This document shows, in pieces, positions 45,732 to 56,890 of a stretch of DNA of 64,000 nt; within the stretch, counting starts at the first letter, position 1, and each line of letters starts with the position of its first letter. Both the position numbers and the translations under genes were made by a program. This DNA comes from Geosiphon pyriformis (taxonomy: Eukaryota; Glomeromycota; Glomeromycetes; Archaeosporales; Geosiphonaceae): positions 510,137 to 574,136 of the forward strand of contig JAAOMT010000607.1 in the NCBI GenBank assembly GCA_016748015.1, read 5' to 3'. The notes beneath the pieces were generated by a model. The model was given only the letters and a program-made list of their open reading frames with translations. It had not been told where the DNA came from and ran no database searches.

Positions 45732-46495
45732 AAAAAATAGGGGTCATAATAAATAAAAACAATTAATTAAAAATAAACATAATAAAAAAAAATTTTGAAT
45801 TTTTCTTAAAGAATTAAAAGATTTTAAGAAATCTTGTATAACAAAAATTATGTATATATAACAATAGTAAAAAACAGATAAAAATAAACAAACAAACAAT
45901 TAAATACCTTTTCTTTTAAAAATTAGTTTTCTATATCTTAAAATAAAATTATCTAAATGTTAAATAAAATTATTATTTTATTATCTAATTTATGTTATTT
46001 ATATTATTAAATTAATATTGCTATTTCCTAACTTAATCAGCAATTTATGCTGATAACATTTACTACTTAACTATATTAAAACAATAGCTCTTAATTGCAG
46101 CTATTTATAGAATACTAATTTTTTATTTTTTTTTTATTTTTTTTATTTTTTTTTATTTTTTTTTATTTTGTTTCTTTTGTTGTTTACTAATTGATTAAAG
46201 GATTAAGTACTAAAATATTAACATTAAAAATAGTCTGATAAAAAATCCATAAAACAAGAGTAAAAACTTAAGAATAGCTTATTAAAAAAGCATAACTACC
46301 AAATTAAACTGGTTATTATATTAAAGAAAAAAATTCATAAAAGAAACCATTACTTGAATTTTTGTTTATTATACAAAAAACTTTACTAAAATCTTTAGAT
46401 TCGAAAATTTTTAAAAATCAATAATAATATTAGCTATTGAACACCAAGTTACAAATTTGTTATTTATTCTAATACTTAAATAATCACCTATAACA
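45732..46495 (+). repeat. T7 3' LTR
   Basis: TATTACTCAT...CCTATAACA, 764 bp. The first hairpin reads ATCAGCA/TGCTGAT (46036-46054), a paired change from ATCAACA/TGTTGAT. It has a long T-rich tract at 46117-46190. LINE RT sequence follows directly. Confidence 0.82.
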
Positions 46496-47416
46496 GTAAT
46501 ATTAAATATGCTTTTAAATTTTTGTTTAGTGTATGAATTTGTTTTTCAATCTTAAAAAAAAATTTGAGTTTCAATAATTCTTAAACCATATAAATAAAAA
46601 GATGGTTTGACAAATATTCAATTTATTATTTTAATTAAAACAGCTTAAAAAATTTTTTCTGGTATATAGCAAATTTAATGTTTTTTGTAAAGATAATTTT
46701 TTAGTTCTTAAAAGTATAATAACACATTTTTTTATTTTTATAATTGGTTCAATTGTCAAAAATGTTTTAGAAAAGAATCATAAACTTTGGCTGATTTTGT
46801 AAAACATACACAAAATATATAACTCTGTAAATTAAAACTATTTGAAATATAGCTTAAATAAAATTAAGATATATAACAGATTTGTTAAATTTTTTGGTAA
46901 TATTCACAATAATTATATTAATTAAGTTATTATTAATTTTGGCTTAATAGATAAGTATTGTGTTTATAATAGACTGGATCAAGATAAAGTTTTCTTATTT
47001 TTTTTTAATATATTTTCTATGATTTTTTTTTATGCAAAATTAAGAAGCAAAAAAATATATGTAATTACAAAATTAATTCTAAGTTTATTGTTAAAACTAG
47101 TCAAGTTAAAATTTAAGTTAACTTAGCATTATTTTTAACTGCTAATGTCTTTATTAATAATACAATTTGGGTTAAATATAATCAGATAGTAACTTAACAT
47201 ATTTTGGATATTATAAGTAAATTTTTTCGAATTAACAATATTTTAATTAATAATAACAAGACAAAAATTATTTTAATCAACTACAGAAGTATAAATTCTT
47301 TTTTATTAATTAATAGTTTGCTAATTTTTATTGTAAAAAAAGAGATATCTTATTAATACTTAGATATTTTTTTATTAACAGAGAGCTTATTAAAATCTAG
47401 CTTAGCAAAAGCCCAT

Positions 47417-48354
47417 TGTTATGAGTAATTATTTGGAGTCTCTAATCAAATAACAAACCTGTAACTTGGTGCTAAAAGTTATTTGTGTTGATGTTAATAA
47501 TTTAAAGATTTTGTATCTAAAAGTTTCAGTTTGAGTTCTTTGTATAATAGACAGAAATTCAATAGTTGTTTTATCTGTAGCTTCTCAGAATTGCAATTTT
47601 GTCAATTTTTCTCTCAGCATAATGGCCAGCAATCCTCTGGTAAGTATTCCGTATCTTCTGTATGTGTCCTACTCTCTCTCAGAATTGCAATTTTGTCAAT
47701 TTTTCTCTCGGCATAATGGCCAGCAATCCTCTGGTAAGTATTCCATATCTTCTGTATATGTCCTACTCTCTCGCAGGAGTCTTTTACTAGGCAATTTTGA
47801 CATCAGTAATCTAGCGCTTTATTCAACCAATTAGTGCACAACAATAAAATAAAAATAAAAATAAAAAAAAGAAATAAAAGAAAATAATGAATAAGCCAAG
47901 ATGGTTTTACAAGTTAGTATCCCATCAATAGCCGTGATCAAGAGCTATTGTTCCAGTGTGTTTAAGTATCAATTACTATCAATATAAAGTGTTGATAGTA
48001 AAATTAGGTTTGAGGTACCAAATAGTTATTTATTGTGTTTTAAAGGTTGTCTAGATGAAATTTAAACTGAGAGGTCTGTTTTTTCAGCTTTTTATACTAC
48101 TGCTATATATACATAATTGAGATTCCTCAATTCCTTAATTCTTTACAACAGGAATCCTGGAATTCCTGGAATCCTGCAATTCTTTTAAGAGGAATTCTGG
48201 AATTCTGGAATCCTGTAATTCCTCATGAGAATCCTATAATTCCTGGAATCCTGCAATTCCTGAGAGGAATCCTGGAATTCCACATTTACTATGTTTACTT
48301 CTGATTGGCTAATAACTATGCTAATATATATTTTCTATAATTCTATGAGTAACA
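47417..48354 (-). repeat. S2: solo LTR in L1
   Basis: TGTTATGAG...GTAACA, 938 bp, with perfect flanking CCAT (47413-47416 and 48355-48358). LINE protein sequence is continuous across it. Type II U3 repeats are at about 48145-48285. It holds a 94-bp tandem duplication. Confidence 0.94.
47584..47771 (-). repeat. 94-bp tandem duplication inside S2
   Basis: Bases 47584-47677 and 47678-47771 are direct repeats differing at three positions, all transitions. Confidence 0.9.
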
Positions 48355-49868
48355 CCATTTAGACATTAAATTTTTTGTTGATATTGTATTAAGAAAAACT
48401 ATCTCTAATAAACAGTTTTTATACTTAATCTTGACAGTACTTTATCTTATTATTAGTTATAAAATCCAGTTTAATTTTGTTTTTAATAGTGTATATAACA
48501 AATAAAATACTATAATTTATAGAAACTTAAAATCAAAATTATGTTTGCTTTTGTATTTTTTATGTAATACAATCTATTATTCTTTTTTATATAGCTTAAA
48601 AACTTTTAAACAAATATAAACTAAAGACAAGTTAACTTTTATGCTGTGTTTTTCTAATATGTATAGCATTTTAAGCCACTTGTTTAAACATAAATCTCTT
48701 AATTTATAAGTCTTAAACTGGTTTTTTTATTATTTTTTGTGCTTTTTGGTTTGTATTAAAGTTAATCTATTTAACAATTTTTTGGCAGATGTGGCTCATA
48801 TTTTTTGTAAGTATAATTTATTTTTGGTTGATTTTTTGTATTTAGTATTTCACTTTTGAAATAGAACTTTAATGTTATTAGTCTTAAATAGATCTGTTTT
48901 TTTTGAGATTAATTTCTTATTTAAATGGTTTAATATTGTTTTTATTAAACAATTACATAATAAAAAAATGTAGTTTTTAATTAAAAAACTTTCAAATATT
49001 AGAAAAAATTGGACTTTTATGGTTTTGTTTCTGGTTGATTTGTCTTTTTTGTTAAGTTTTTGGCTAAATTAAATTTATGTTCTAATAGTTTATCTTTAGT
49101 TGTTGGGTTTTAGTTTTTGAGTATTTTTAGTTTTTGCAAATTTAATTTAGTTTATAGCTAACTGCTTGATACTAATGTAGTTTGTTTTTTTGTTTATATT
49201 AATAGATTTCTGAACAATCTAAGTATTATTAATATAAAGATTAATATTATAACTTTTTTTAAAAATGTAAAATTGGATTTAAGAATTAGAATATTTGGTT
49301 TGGTTTTTTTACTATGATAAAATTGTAAGCTATTGTGTTTGCTTTGGAATATGTCCTCTTTTTTTGTATAATTGAGTTATTTTTTAATAGCCAAATGGTT
49401 TTAAATGCATATAAGTCAGAATTAAATTTAGTTTTATTAAATTTTTGCAATTATTGTTAAATTAAGTATCAGTATATTGTGAGCATTATTAAAAAAAAAT
49501 TTAAGTATTAATTAACATAAAATTAGAAACCACTTAAGTATTTTAAACAATAAAAAAACTAATGTATTGGTTAATGCTATTTCTTTCTCAAATTTGGTGT
49601 TTTCTGTTTATATATAAAAGTAAGTTATTAAGACTAATAATAAAATAGTCTCAAAGAATATAAAATGTTTTATTTGTAAAGTTTTTTAGACTGTCTATTA
49701 TGTCTATTAAGAGATTAAATTTAAATCTAGAGTTTTAAAGAATAGTTTACTCAGAAATATGGATTAGATTAAATTATTACTAGTATAATATCTTAATTCT
49801 TAATATTTGCTAAATTTACAAGCAAAACTAGAGCTAAAACATATTTTTACTTTATAAAAATTTTATAT

Positions 49869-50153
49869 ATGGCTGTTCATAAACATTTATATAATAAATA
49901 TTATTATAATATGATGTGTTTATTTTATAATAATATTGAATTTTTAAATCATGTTTTTTCTTATAAAATAAATAATAATGTTTATAAAAAGCTATTGGAT
50001 ATTATACAGCTATTTGGAAAGCATTTTCTGGTTAGCTTAAGTTATTTTCATGTATTTTTTAATTGTTGTTTTTATGTTTTTCTAATATTATTATATATAC
50101 AACTTTGTATAAAGAATTTGTTTTTAAAAAATAATTTTAAAAAACTGTTTTAA
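49869..50153 (+). pseudogene. L1 C-terminal region with degraded zinc finger
   Basis: The 94-codon open piece AVHKHLYNKYYYNMMCLFYNN...NHVFSY lines up with the C-x2-C-x7-H-x4-C finger of L4 (CLHCREVKSSNHSFVC). Cys residues 2 and 3 are now Tyr. It continues with GKHFLVSLSYFHVFF and ends in Lys/Asn-rich sequence. It is a LINE ORF2 tail, not an independent gene. Confidence 0.65.
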
Positions 50154-50560
50154 TTTTTAAGAATACTAAAATTGCTGGTTATAAGATTGTAAACTTTATA
50201 TGTAGTTTTAGATTAGCTTATAGAAATAACATCTGGTTTTTTTACTCCAAATATTAAGTTTTTATAAAAAAAAGTGGTCTAATTCCATATAATTGAACTA
50301 TTTTTATAAATGTTGTTAGTCTGTTATTTGTTTTTTTTAGTAATATGTATAAGTTATATTTATTTTTTTTAGGTATTAGAGAAATAGTTTCTGTTTATAT
50401 AAATACTTAATATTATCTTAATTAACTTAAGTAACTGGTTATATATAGTTAAATACATAATTTATACTTAGTTTAAATTATTTAATTTAATGTATTATAT
50501 TAAACAATATTTGAACTTTATTTATTAAATATAATATAAAAAAAATAAGTTTTGTAAATT

Positions 50561-52820
50561 TTTTTAAATATAAAAATATTTATTGTTTTAATAAAAAGTT
50601 TTTGTGTTTAAGTTTTGGTTTAATAATGCTTTTAAAACTTTTAAATTGCAAATTAAGTAGTTTTAAAGTGGTAAAATTTGTTTATTATTTTGTTGTTTTT
50701 TATTAAAAAAAGTATAATTATTAAAATAAAATAATTTATTGTTTATAAAAAATATTATTAATAATTTTAAAAGTAATAATAGCCAAATTGTCTTGTAATT
50801 TTCTTAGTAAAAGCATTATATTATTTTTTTTTATATAGTTTGAAATTATTCAAACAAATTTAGGTCAAGGAAAAATTAGTCTTAATAGTTGTTTTTTTAA
50901 ATATTATAAGTATTTTTGAATGTTTTTTTAATTACAAATTTTTAGATTTGCAAGTTTTAAAGTGGACTTTGTTAAATTTTTTACAGTATTTTGTTAAGCT
51001 GCAAGTTAGTTTTGTAAACAACTTTTCAGTTAATGTAGCAAAAAATTTTTTAGTTAATAGTTGTTCTTATTAAACAATTTATCTAATATATTTTACAATT
51101 CTAACAAGCTTTTTATGTTCAATATCTTAAAAAATTTTTTATATGATAATTTTGTCTGCTCTTTAAAATAGTTTAGAATTATATTAAATAACAGATTTTT
51201 GGATAAAAAACAATATTATGAATTAAAAAACATTTTATCAGTAAAAAAAATTGGATTTAAATGATTCTGTACTTTTGTAGTTTAAATTAACATTAGAGTT
51301 TCTGTATATAAAGAGTTTTTTAGTGCTTGGTTTTAGTTAAATTAATAAATTATATGGTTGAGTTTTTTGAATTTTAAAAAATTTGCTAATATGTAAGAAA
51401 AATTATATAAGATTTAATCAGATATTATTGAAATATATATTAATAAATTTTTAAAAAATATGAGTTTTGTTAAATTTATTTGTATAACTACTGCTTATTT
51501 TTTAGCTATTAATATAGATATAAATATTAAAGTTCAAAAACTCTTGTTTTTTACAATAGCTGAATTACAAACTGTTATTTTGTTTTTAAAATATATTTTA
51601 GCTTTTTGTACAATAATTTTGTATTTAGATAATTAAACTGTTATTAATATTTGTATTTTTGGGTCTGATTTTATTATACTTAACTTTTAAGATTAATGTT
51701 AAATTAAAAGAAAATATATTACAAATTTGATTAAGAATAAGAATTTTTTAATTAAATAAATAAAAATTAAAAATTATTTAAGAATTCTAAGCAATAATAA
51801 GACAGATTTATTGATAAGTAAGACCACTTTTTTTCTTTTGTTTCTGTTAAATAGTGTGTATAAGCATTTTGTTGTGACTAAAAATATGATTGTATTTAAT
51901 AATACTTATTATTTTGTTTGTAATATATATAGATTTGTTTGCTGTACTTACTGAGAAGTTAGTCTTAATTATAATATAATTTTTTATTTACTAATACAGA
52001 ATGTAAACTGGTTACTAATTGTATATGTTTGACATTCTAATTTACATATGTTGTCTAAATTTACTAATAAGAAATTAACTAATTTACATATATATTTAAT
52101 AAAAGCTGTACACAGAAAACTTCCAGTTATAATTAAAAAAAAATTATATGATTAAGTTTATTTGGATGTTTTGTGCTTGTTGTATAATAAAATAAAACTG
52201 TCAAATTATATGTTTATTTGTTTAAAAAATATCAAAAAAACTTTTTAAACTGTAGATATTACTAGTAAATACTTATATTTGTTTATTTTTTGTTGTCTTG
52301 CATATTGTTTTTTTATGGTTGTTAAATATAAGCCTATATATTATTGTTTTTAAAAATTTTGTGTTAAAAGAATAGTTTTTAAAAATGGCTAAAATTTTAG
52401 AAGATAAAAAAACTGTCTTAATTGTAATGAATTTTATGAATCATTTAATTGAATTATATTGTTCAAAGATTTGACTTGTTAGATTAAATACAAAACAGAT
52501 ATAGAAAAAGCCAGACTAGTCAAAAATATTGGTTTAATACTTGATTTATTATGTAAAATAGTAATTAAACTTTTAAATAGCATATAATTAAATCTTTTGT
52601 AATTAATTTTAATAAGTACAAACTGTGCTTTTTTTCCAGAATTGGATGATAAGATTAAAATTTATATAAGTTTATAGTATAATTTTGTCTAATCTAAGTG
52701 GTTAGTTATATATAATAAGAGCATAAATTGTATTTAGTTTGAACTACTTAGTTTGATTCTATATATTAAGTAGTAATTAGACTTTATTTGTAAAATAAAT
52801 AAATAAAAAATAAAATATAT
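50561..52820 (+). mobile_element. L2: 5'-truncated LINE
   Basis: A second copy of the same LINE type. RLDLQVLKW-like and VKLQVSFVNNFSVNVAKNFLVN are near 50945-51070, RNase H remnants at about 51480-51660 (AIAELQTVILFLKY-like near 51540), and the finger region AVHRKLPVIIKKKLYD..LCLLYNKIKLSNYMFIC near 52110-52215. The 3' end is near 52680-52780 (VWSKWLVIYN-like), followed by an A-rich tail AATAAATAAATAAAAAATAAA. Confidence 0.7.
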
Positions 52821-53110
52821 TAATATTAATATATTATTTGTTTTTTGTTTTTTGATTTAAATTTGTTTATTTGATTTTTGTTGGATTTTATAATTAAGTA
52901 AAATTTTTTAATGTAATTAACTTTGTTAATTATTATTTAATATGTAATAAATTAGATATTTTTGTTAATATTATGTAATATAATTTTAATTAATTTAAGT
53001 AACTAATTATATTTAAAAAATACATAAATTGTGATTATTTGTAAATTTTTGAATTTTATGTTATAATTAATAATTTGATTATATTTTATTAAAACAATAA
53101 AAAAAATTTT
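52821..53110 (+). mobile_element. L3: LINE 3' end fragment
   Basis: Bases 52975-53100 repeat the terminal segment of L1 and L2 (AATTTAAGTAACTAATTATAT, then TACATAAATTGTG...TTGATTATATTTTATTAAAAC). They end in an A-rich tail. The first 150 bases show nothing else I recognise. Confidence 0.5.
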
Positions 53111-53400
53111 ATTTAACTTAAATATAAACACAATTTAAATAATTTTTTTACTATGTTAATTTTTTTAATTAATATTAATTATGAAATTTTTGAATAATCC
53201 CATTTTTGGGTTTAATAAAATTATTGTTAATTTGTTTTTTTAAAATATTCAATATTTTTAACCAACTTAAAAAGTTTACTTTTGACAATAATTTTTGTAA
53301 TTGGGTTTTTCTTGTTAATATTGTTATTAAAAAAAAACCTTTGAGCAAACAAGTTTGAATTTTAAACTTGGACAGTATAAAAAAACTCAATAGTAAATAA
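53111..53400 (+). other. AT-rich spacer, nothing recognised
   Basis: About 290 bases of A/T-rich sequence. A 71-codon open frame on the minus strand (53175-53390) is Lys/Ile/Leu-rich without a recognisable motif and is probably chance or an old repeat. Confidence 0.5.
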
Positions 53401-53405
53401 AGTAC

Positions 53406-53490
53406 CCGAGCCGAGTTGGGTTTTTTTAATAAAACTCGACTCGAGCTCGAGCCTAAAAAAAGCTCGACTCGGCTCGGCTCCTCCGGAGCC
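53406..53490. repeat. GC-rich palindromic CTCG repeat
   Basis: CCGAGCCGAG (53406-53415) is the reverse complement of 53468-53477. Between them lies the perfect 12-base palindrome CTCGAGCTCGAG (53440-53451). A further GGCTCC/GGAGCC pair closes the right side. It stands out in this AT-rich DNA and sits about 130 bases upstream of the host gene start. Confidence 0.7.
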
Positions 53491-53621
53491 CTAAATAAAA
53501 GAGAAGAATGGCTTCTTTTCGTTTGCCAATTAAAAGATCAATTTGAATTATTAAGTATTACATATCAATTATAAATTTTAAACAACTTAAACTCTTTCTC
53601 TTCTAAAAACTCACTGAAGAA

Positions 53622-54654
53622 ATGTCCGAATCAGAGCAATTACCTATTCATCCAACAACGCCACCACCATTACCACCACCACCACCACCACCACCACCAC
53701 TACTACTACCAACACTGCCGTCACCATACGAAATAACCAAAATAGGGCAAACTGAGCCCAGCATATCAGCCCTTGAACAACGGGTAAAAGAAAAATTATT
53801 CACCCCTCCAAATTCACCTTCTCTTGCTGTTGTTGCTTCCACTACTACTCCTCCGTATCGAATACCACAAGCAAATCGTGATCAAGGTTCACCAAGTGGA
53901 GGGTATAACAATGGGCGGAATGATTTTTTAGGTGGTGGTCAAGTTTCACGGAGATACTATAATAATCAGCCTCAAAGAGGTTTTAGTAATTATTCTCCCG
54001 GTGGTAGTAATTATTCTCCTGGCGGTAGTAATTATTCTCCTGGTGGTAGTAATTATTCTCCCGGCCGTAATAATTATAATAATTACAATAATAATTCTTA
54101 TAGTCCGACTTCTAGAACATGGAATAATAACGTGAGAATTTTTTCAATATTTTTACTATGATTTTGAGTCTGGGATGGATGATACCTGGTCAAGAATTAT
54201 CTTTATTGGCAAATATGGTTGGTATAATCATCATCCATCTCAAATTCTACTCATTTCTTTTCAATCCTTCTCTCTTAAGAAAAACCATCCGTTTCCCTTA
54301 AATAAATTTTTATTTTTAAACATGTTTGCATAGTATCGTCCATACGGCAGCTATACCAATTATCGAGGACGTGGAAGAGGAGGCGGAGGATACTATTCAA
54401 ATAGTATATTAATGAATAACATCAAAATTACCTCCCATCAAAATGAATCAAAAGATTATGATCCCAATGATTTTTTCAAAAAATCAATGCTATTCGATCC
54501 TTGGGCCAATTTGTTTTATCCTGATAACCATTATTATAATGGTACACAATCCGACAATCGAACCGACATGAAAGTAAATACAACAAATGTTTCAATCATA
54601 AATAACCAAGGCCCTAGTATGTTGCAATCGCAACAAGAACCCCTCGAAGAATGA
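53622..54654 (+). CDS. MPLKIP/TTDN1-like protein (two exons)
   Basis: Exon 1 is 53622-54131 and exon 2 is 54334-54654, with a GT-AG intron (GTGAGA...GCATAG, 202 bases) in phase 0. The product is 276 residues. The N terminus is low-complexity: a Pro run (13-30), LFTPPNSPS (about 66-74), then four tandem NYSPGGS units (about 126-150) and Asn-rich sequence. An RGRGRGGGG patch begins exon 2. The C terminus holds the conserved box NDFFKKSMLFDPWANLF, like the FxPSMLEDPWxxL box of animal MPLKIP (TTDN1). That family also has a long Pro/Gly/Ser-rich N terminus. MPLKIP acts in the nucleus with the lariat-debranching enzyme DBR1; a similar role here is inference. The start has a plain leader. The neighbour gene is convergent, 97 bases away. 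Sequence is intact, with mixed codon use unlike the surrounding repeats. Confidence 0.7.
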
Positions 54655-54751
54655 TTATTTCCGTCATTGAAGGTGTATGGTTTTATGGATTAATACGAAC
54701 TTAATTTATAAAGTTTTGCTATTCTTATCCCCAAGGAAAATTCGACTACTA

Positions 54752-55831
54752 TTATTTCTTCCCGAATAAGAATCCATATGGATCCTTATTCAATCCATTA
54801 TCTTTGTACTTGATATCCTGAACATATTCTGTTTTGAAACCTGGTGGTAGTGGTGGCGGCTCTATTGTTTTGACCAGCAACAAAGCAGCAGCGGCCTGGA
54901 AGAAATCAATCAGAAAAAAATCTTTAAAAAAATTTCATTAACTGGACAAATCTCAGCTTACCTGCGCCACACCAAAGAAAAACACTCCAATAATAGGGAG
55001 CTTTATAAAAAAATAAAAACCAATCGAAAATCCGAACAGGATCGCTTCTCTCTGCAAACCAACGTCTTTTCATCTCATGATCAAATTGTAGCCGCGCGAA
55101 ATACGGTTCCAATAATTCACGCGTTAACTTACGTGAACCAAATAATGTCTCAAGGAATAAAATTGCCAACGTTTTTGTTCCCGGTATCATATATATTAGG
55201 ATACCAATTGTCGTGGCGGAGGTTAGTCCCAAAGAGCTGACTAAAGCGTATCCACTTGCTAATGGGTAAACAAATGTCCCAAGAATCGGGATAAATGAAC
55301 ACAGATGCAATAGTGCAGTCCATTTTAAATCCCGGAAAGTTCGTTCAAAGTATGCTTTCATTGCTTTGTCATAATGTATGGATACGTTGTATTTTTCTAG
55401 AGCGGTTGCGTATGGTGGTCGTAATTCTATGATTTTACCATCCGCCTGAATGTTTATTGATATAGACTAAATCAATTTCTCGGAGTGATTCAATGAACAA
55501 TGAGTCTAGTGGTTGTGGATACACATCTCATAAAAAGTAAACCAAGAAACGGTAAATTGAAACCCAATTACTAAGAAAAGAGTTATTTTTCGAGGTGAAA
55601 TGTTGAAAACCACGACCAAAGATAAATGAAATTATTAAGACAAATAGACGAAGAATGTAGAAAGGGAGTAAAACTATTATGGTTAGCATATATAAAATGA
55701 CTGAAACTGCTGCTAGCCCAAAAAAAATGCAAACGTAAGAGTGCTTGTAGAAACGACGGTTTTCAAAAACAAGGAGAGCCTTGCCAGGCTAATTCCATCC
55801 CTCGTGTTACTTTTGCTATTGACCAGGTCAT
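54752..55831 (-). pseudogene. Rrt8/Lds1/Lds2/UsgS-like multi-pass membrane protein, frame-broken
   Basis: Minus strand, from ATG 55831 (MTWSIAKVTRGMELAW) to TAA 54752-54754, with one GT-AG intron at 54896-54961 (66 bases, GTAAGC...TTCCAG, phase 0). About 338 codons are visible, but four breaks interrupt them. Frame changes lie at a T run (55764-55770), near 55441-55452, and in a GA repeat at 55045-55053. A TGA lies at 55528-55530. Segments: RRFYKHSYVC then a hydrophobic stretch (SVILYMLTIIVLLPFYIL), PQPLDSLFIESLREID, ADGKIIELRPPYATALEKY, and CSFIPILGTFVYPLASGYAL. Next come LFGSRKLTRELLEPYFARL, KRRWFAER, AILFGFSIGFYFF and IEPPPLPPGF at the end. The RELLEPYF and RRWF blocks are those of fungal spore-wall/lipid-droplet Lds/Rrt8 proteins (EI24-like). 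Breaks may be real or long-read indels. Confidence 0.65.
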
Positions 55832-55859
55832 TTTTTAGTAAGTACGCAATTGAACACTT

Positions 55860-56890
55860 TTATTAAAATCCAGATACTATATTATATTCCAGATACTAAA
55901 CCAGTTTATTAAGAGACTGCAAAATAGTATTTTATAGTAGATATATTTATGCAGACCAATAATTTTGAATTGGCTGAACTTAAATTTAGTAATAAATAAA
56001 ACATCTGAATTGAATACCAAATTGATGCAATTTGGCAAATTTATAAAGATACTTAGCTAATAATCAAACTACTATTATAAGTAGATATATAATTTAATAG
56101 TTTGTAAATTGGTGTTGTAATTTGGTAGTAAAATCTAAAAATTTTGAATTGACCAAAACAGAAAAATGTTATTTGCTTTAATTAGAATAACTGGAAAAAA
56201 TAAATTTAAAAAACTTGAACTTATTACAAAAAATATAACTTAAAGTAATACTTAATTAATACACTAATGTATTTGCTAGTAAAAATAAGTTTGAAAAAAC
56301 CAATATTATTTAATATCAAATTAAAACAAAAATATTATGTTAATTAAAAAACTTATTAAATATTATTAGCAAGTCATAAAATTAATAAATTAAAAGAAAA
56401 AAAGATAAGCTTAACTTTAAGATTAGTTTAATTATTTTTGATTTTATTAATAATTACAAATTAATTAACTTATTAATAAACCTCTATAATATTCCTTACT
56501 TAAATAATTTTAAGGTTATTAAAGTTAAAATAAACATTATAATTATATTGATATTATTCAAATTTATTATAGTTACTTAAACAAAACTAAAACAATAGCT
56601 CTTAATTATAACTATTAACAAAATACTAATTAATTACTATATTATTTTGTTAATTGTATTTGTTTGAGTTACTAATTAATTATAAAAAAACACTAGAATT
56701 ATAATATCAAAAATTGTTTAATAAAAAACACCAAAAAAAAGTGTAAATATAATTAAAAAACTAGAATTGTTTATTAAAAGAATATAAATATTAAAATAAA
56801 CCAATTACCAAACTAAAAAAATTATCAAAGTTATTATTAATTGCTATTAAGTAAATTTTTGTTTATTATACAAAAAACTTTAATACAAAA
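55860..56890 (+). mobile_element. Shredded gypsy remnant
   Basis: Three decayed pieces in order: gag capsid end (about 55960-56090, ELNTKLMQFGKFI and YLANNQTT-like), RT start (about 56190-56400, NTLMYLLVKISLKKPILF-like in alignment to T5), and LTR downstream half (about 56545-56890). The last keeps the CAATAGCT hairpin arm at 56591 and the ending TATTATACAAAAAACTT. Large internal deletions; no usable frame. Confidence 0.65.

Larger units (their letters stand above)
42815..46495 (+). mobile_element. T7: very decayed gypsy element
   Basis: RT end (about 42815-43150), RNase H (43150-43690), integrase (43826-44990), 3' ORF (45048-45718) and 3' LTR (45732-46495) in the same order as T5. All are extremely A-rich with many TAA codons. 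T4 interrupts its RT. Its upstream half is outside the window. Confidence 0.85.
46496..50560 (+). mobile_element. L1: degenerate LINE (interrupted by solo LTR S2)
   Basis: A plus-strand LINE visible from within RT to its 3' tail. RT: a KRIINFGWF-type block near 46775, IDWIKIKFSYFF near 46970 where the family has a GLDQGEV-P-LLWRIFYDPLL motif, and KTKIILINYRSIN near 47260. After S2: AHLDIKFFVDIVLRKTISNKQFLYL (two adjoining blocks) and YKIQFNFVFNSVY near 48370-48490. RNase H follows (about 48700-49500), then a C-terminal finger and a 3' tail near 50400-50560. It is extremely AT-rich with many stops. Its 5' part is missing, probably because T7 inserted in it. Confidence 0.75.

Noticed and set aside
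49869-50153. 94-codon frame as an independent hydrophobic protein gene
   Set aside because: It aligns along its length with the LINE ORF2 tail of L4; hydrophobicity comes from T-rich decay.
53175-53390. 71-codon minus-strand frame as a gene
   Set aside because: Low-complexity Lys/Ile/Leu composition, no motif, no intron or regulatory context.
53648-53842. Gly-rich minus-strand frame opposite the Pro-rich exon
   Set aside because: It is the mirror of the CCACCA run in the MPLKIP-like gene.
55490-55830. Upstream half of the membrane-protein gene as a separate gene
   Set aside because: Spacing, strand and protein layout fit one family member with frame breaks rather than two genes.
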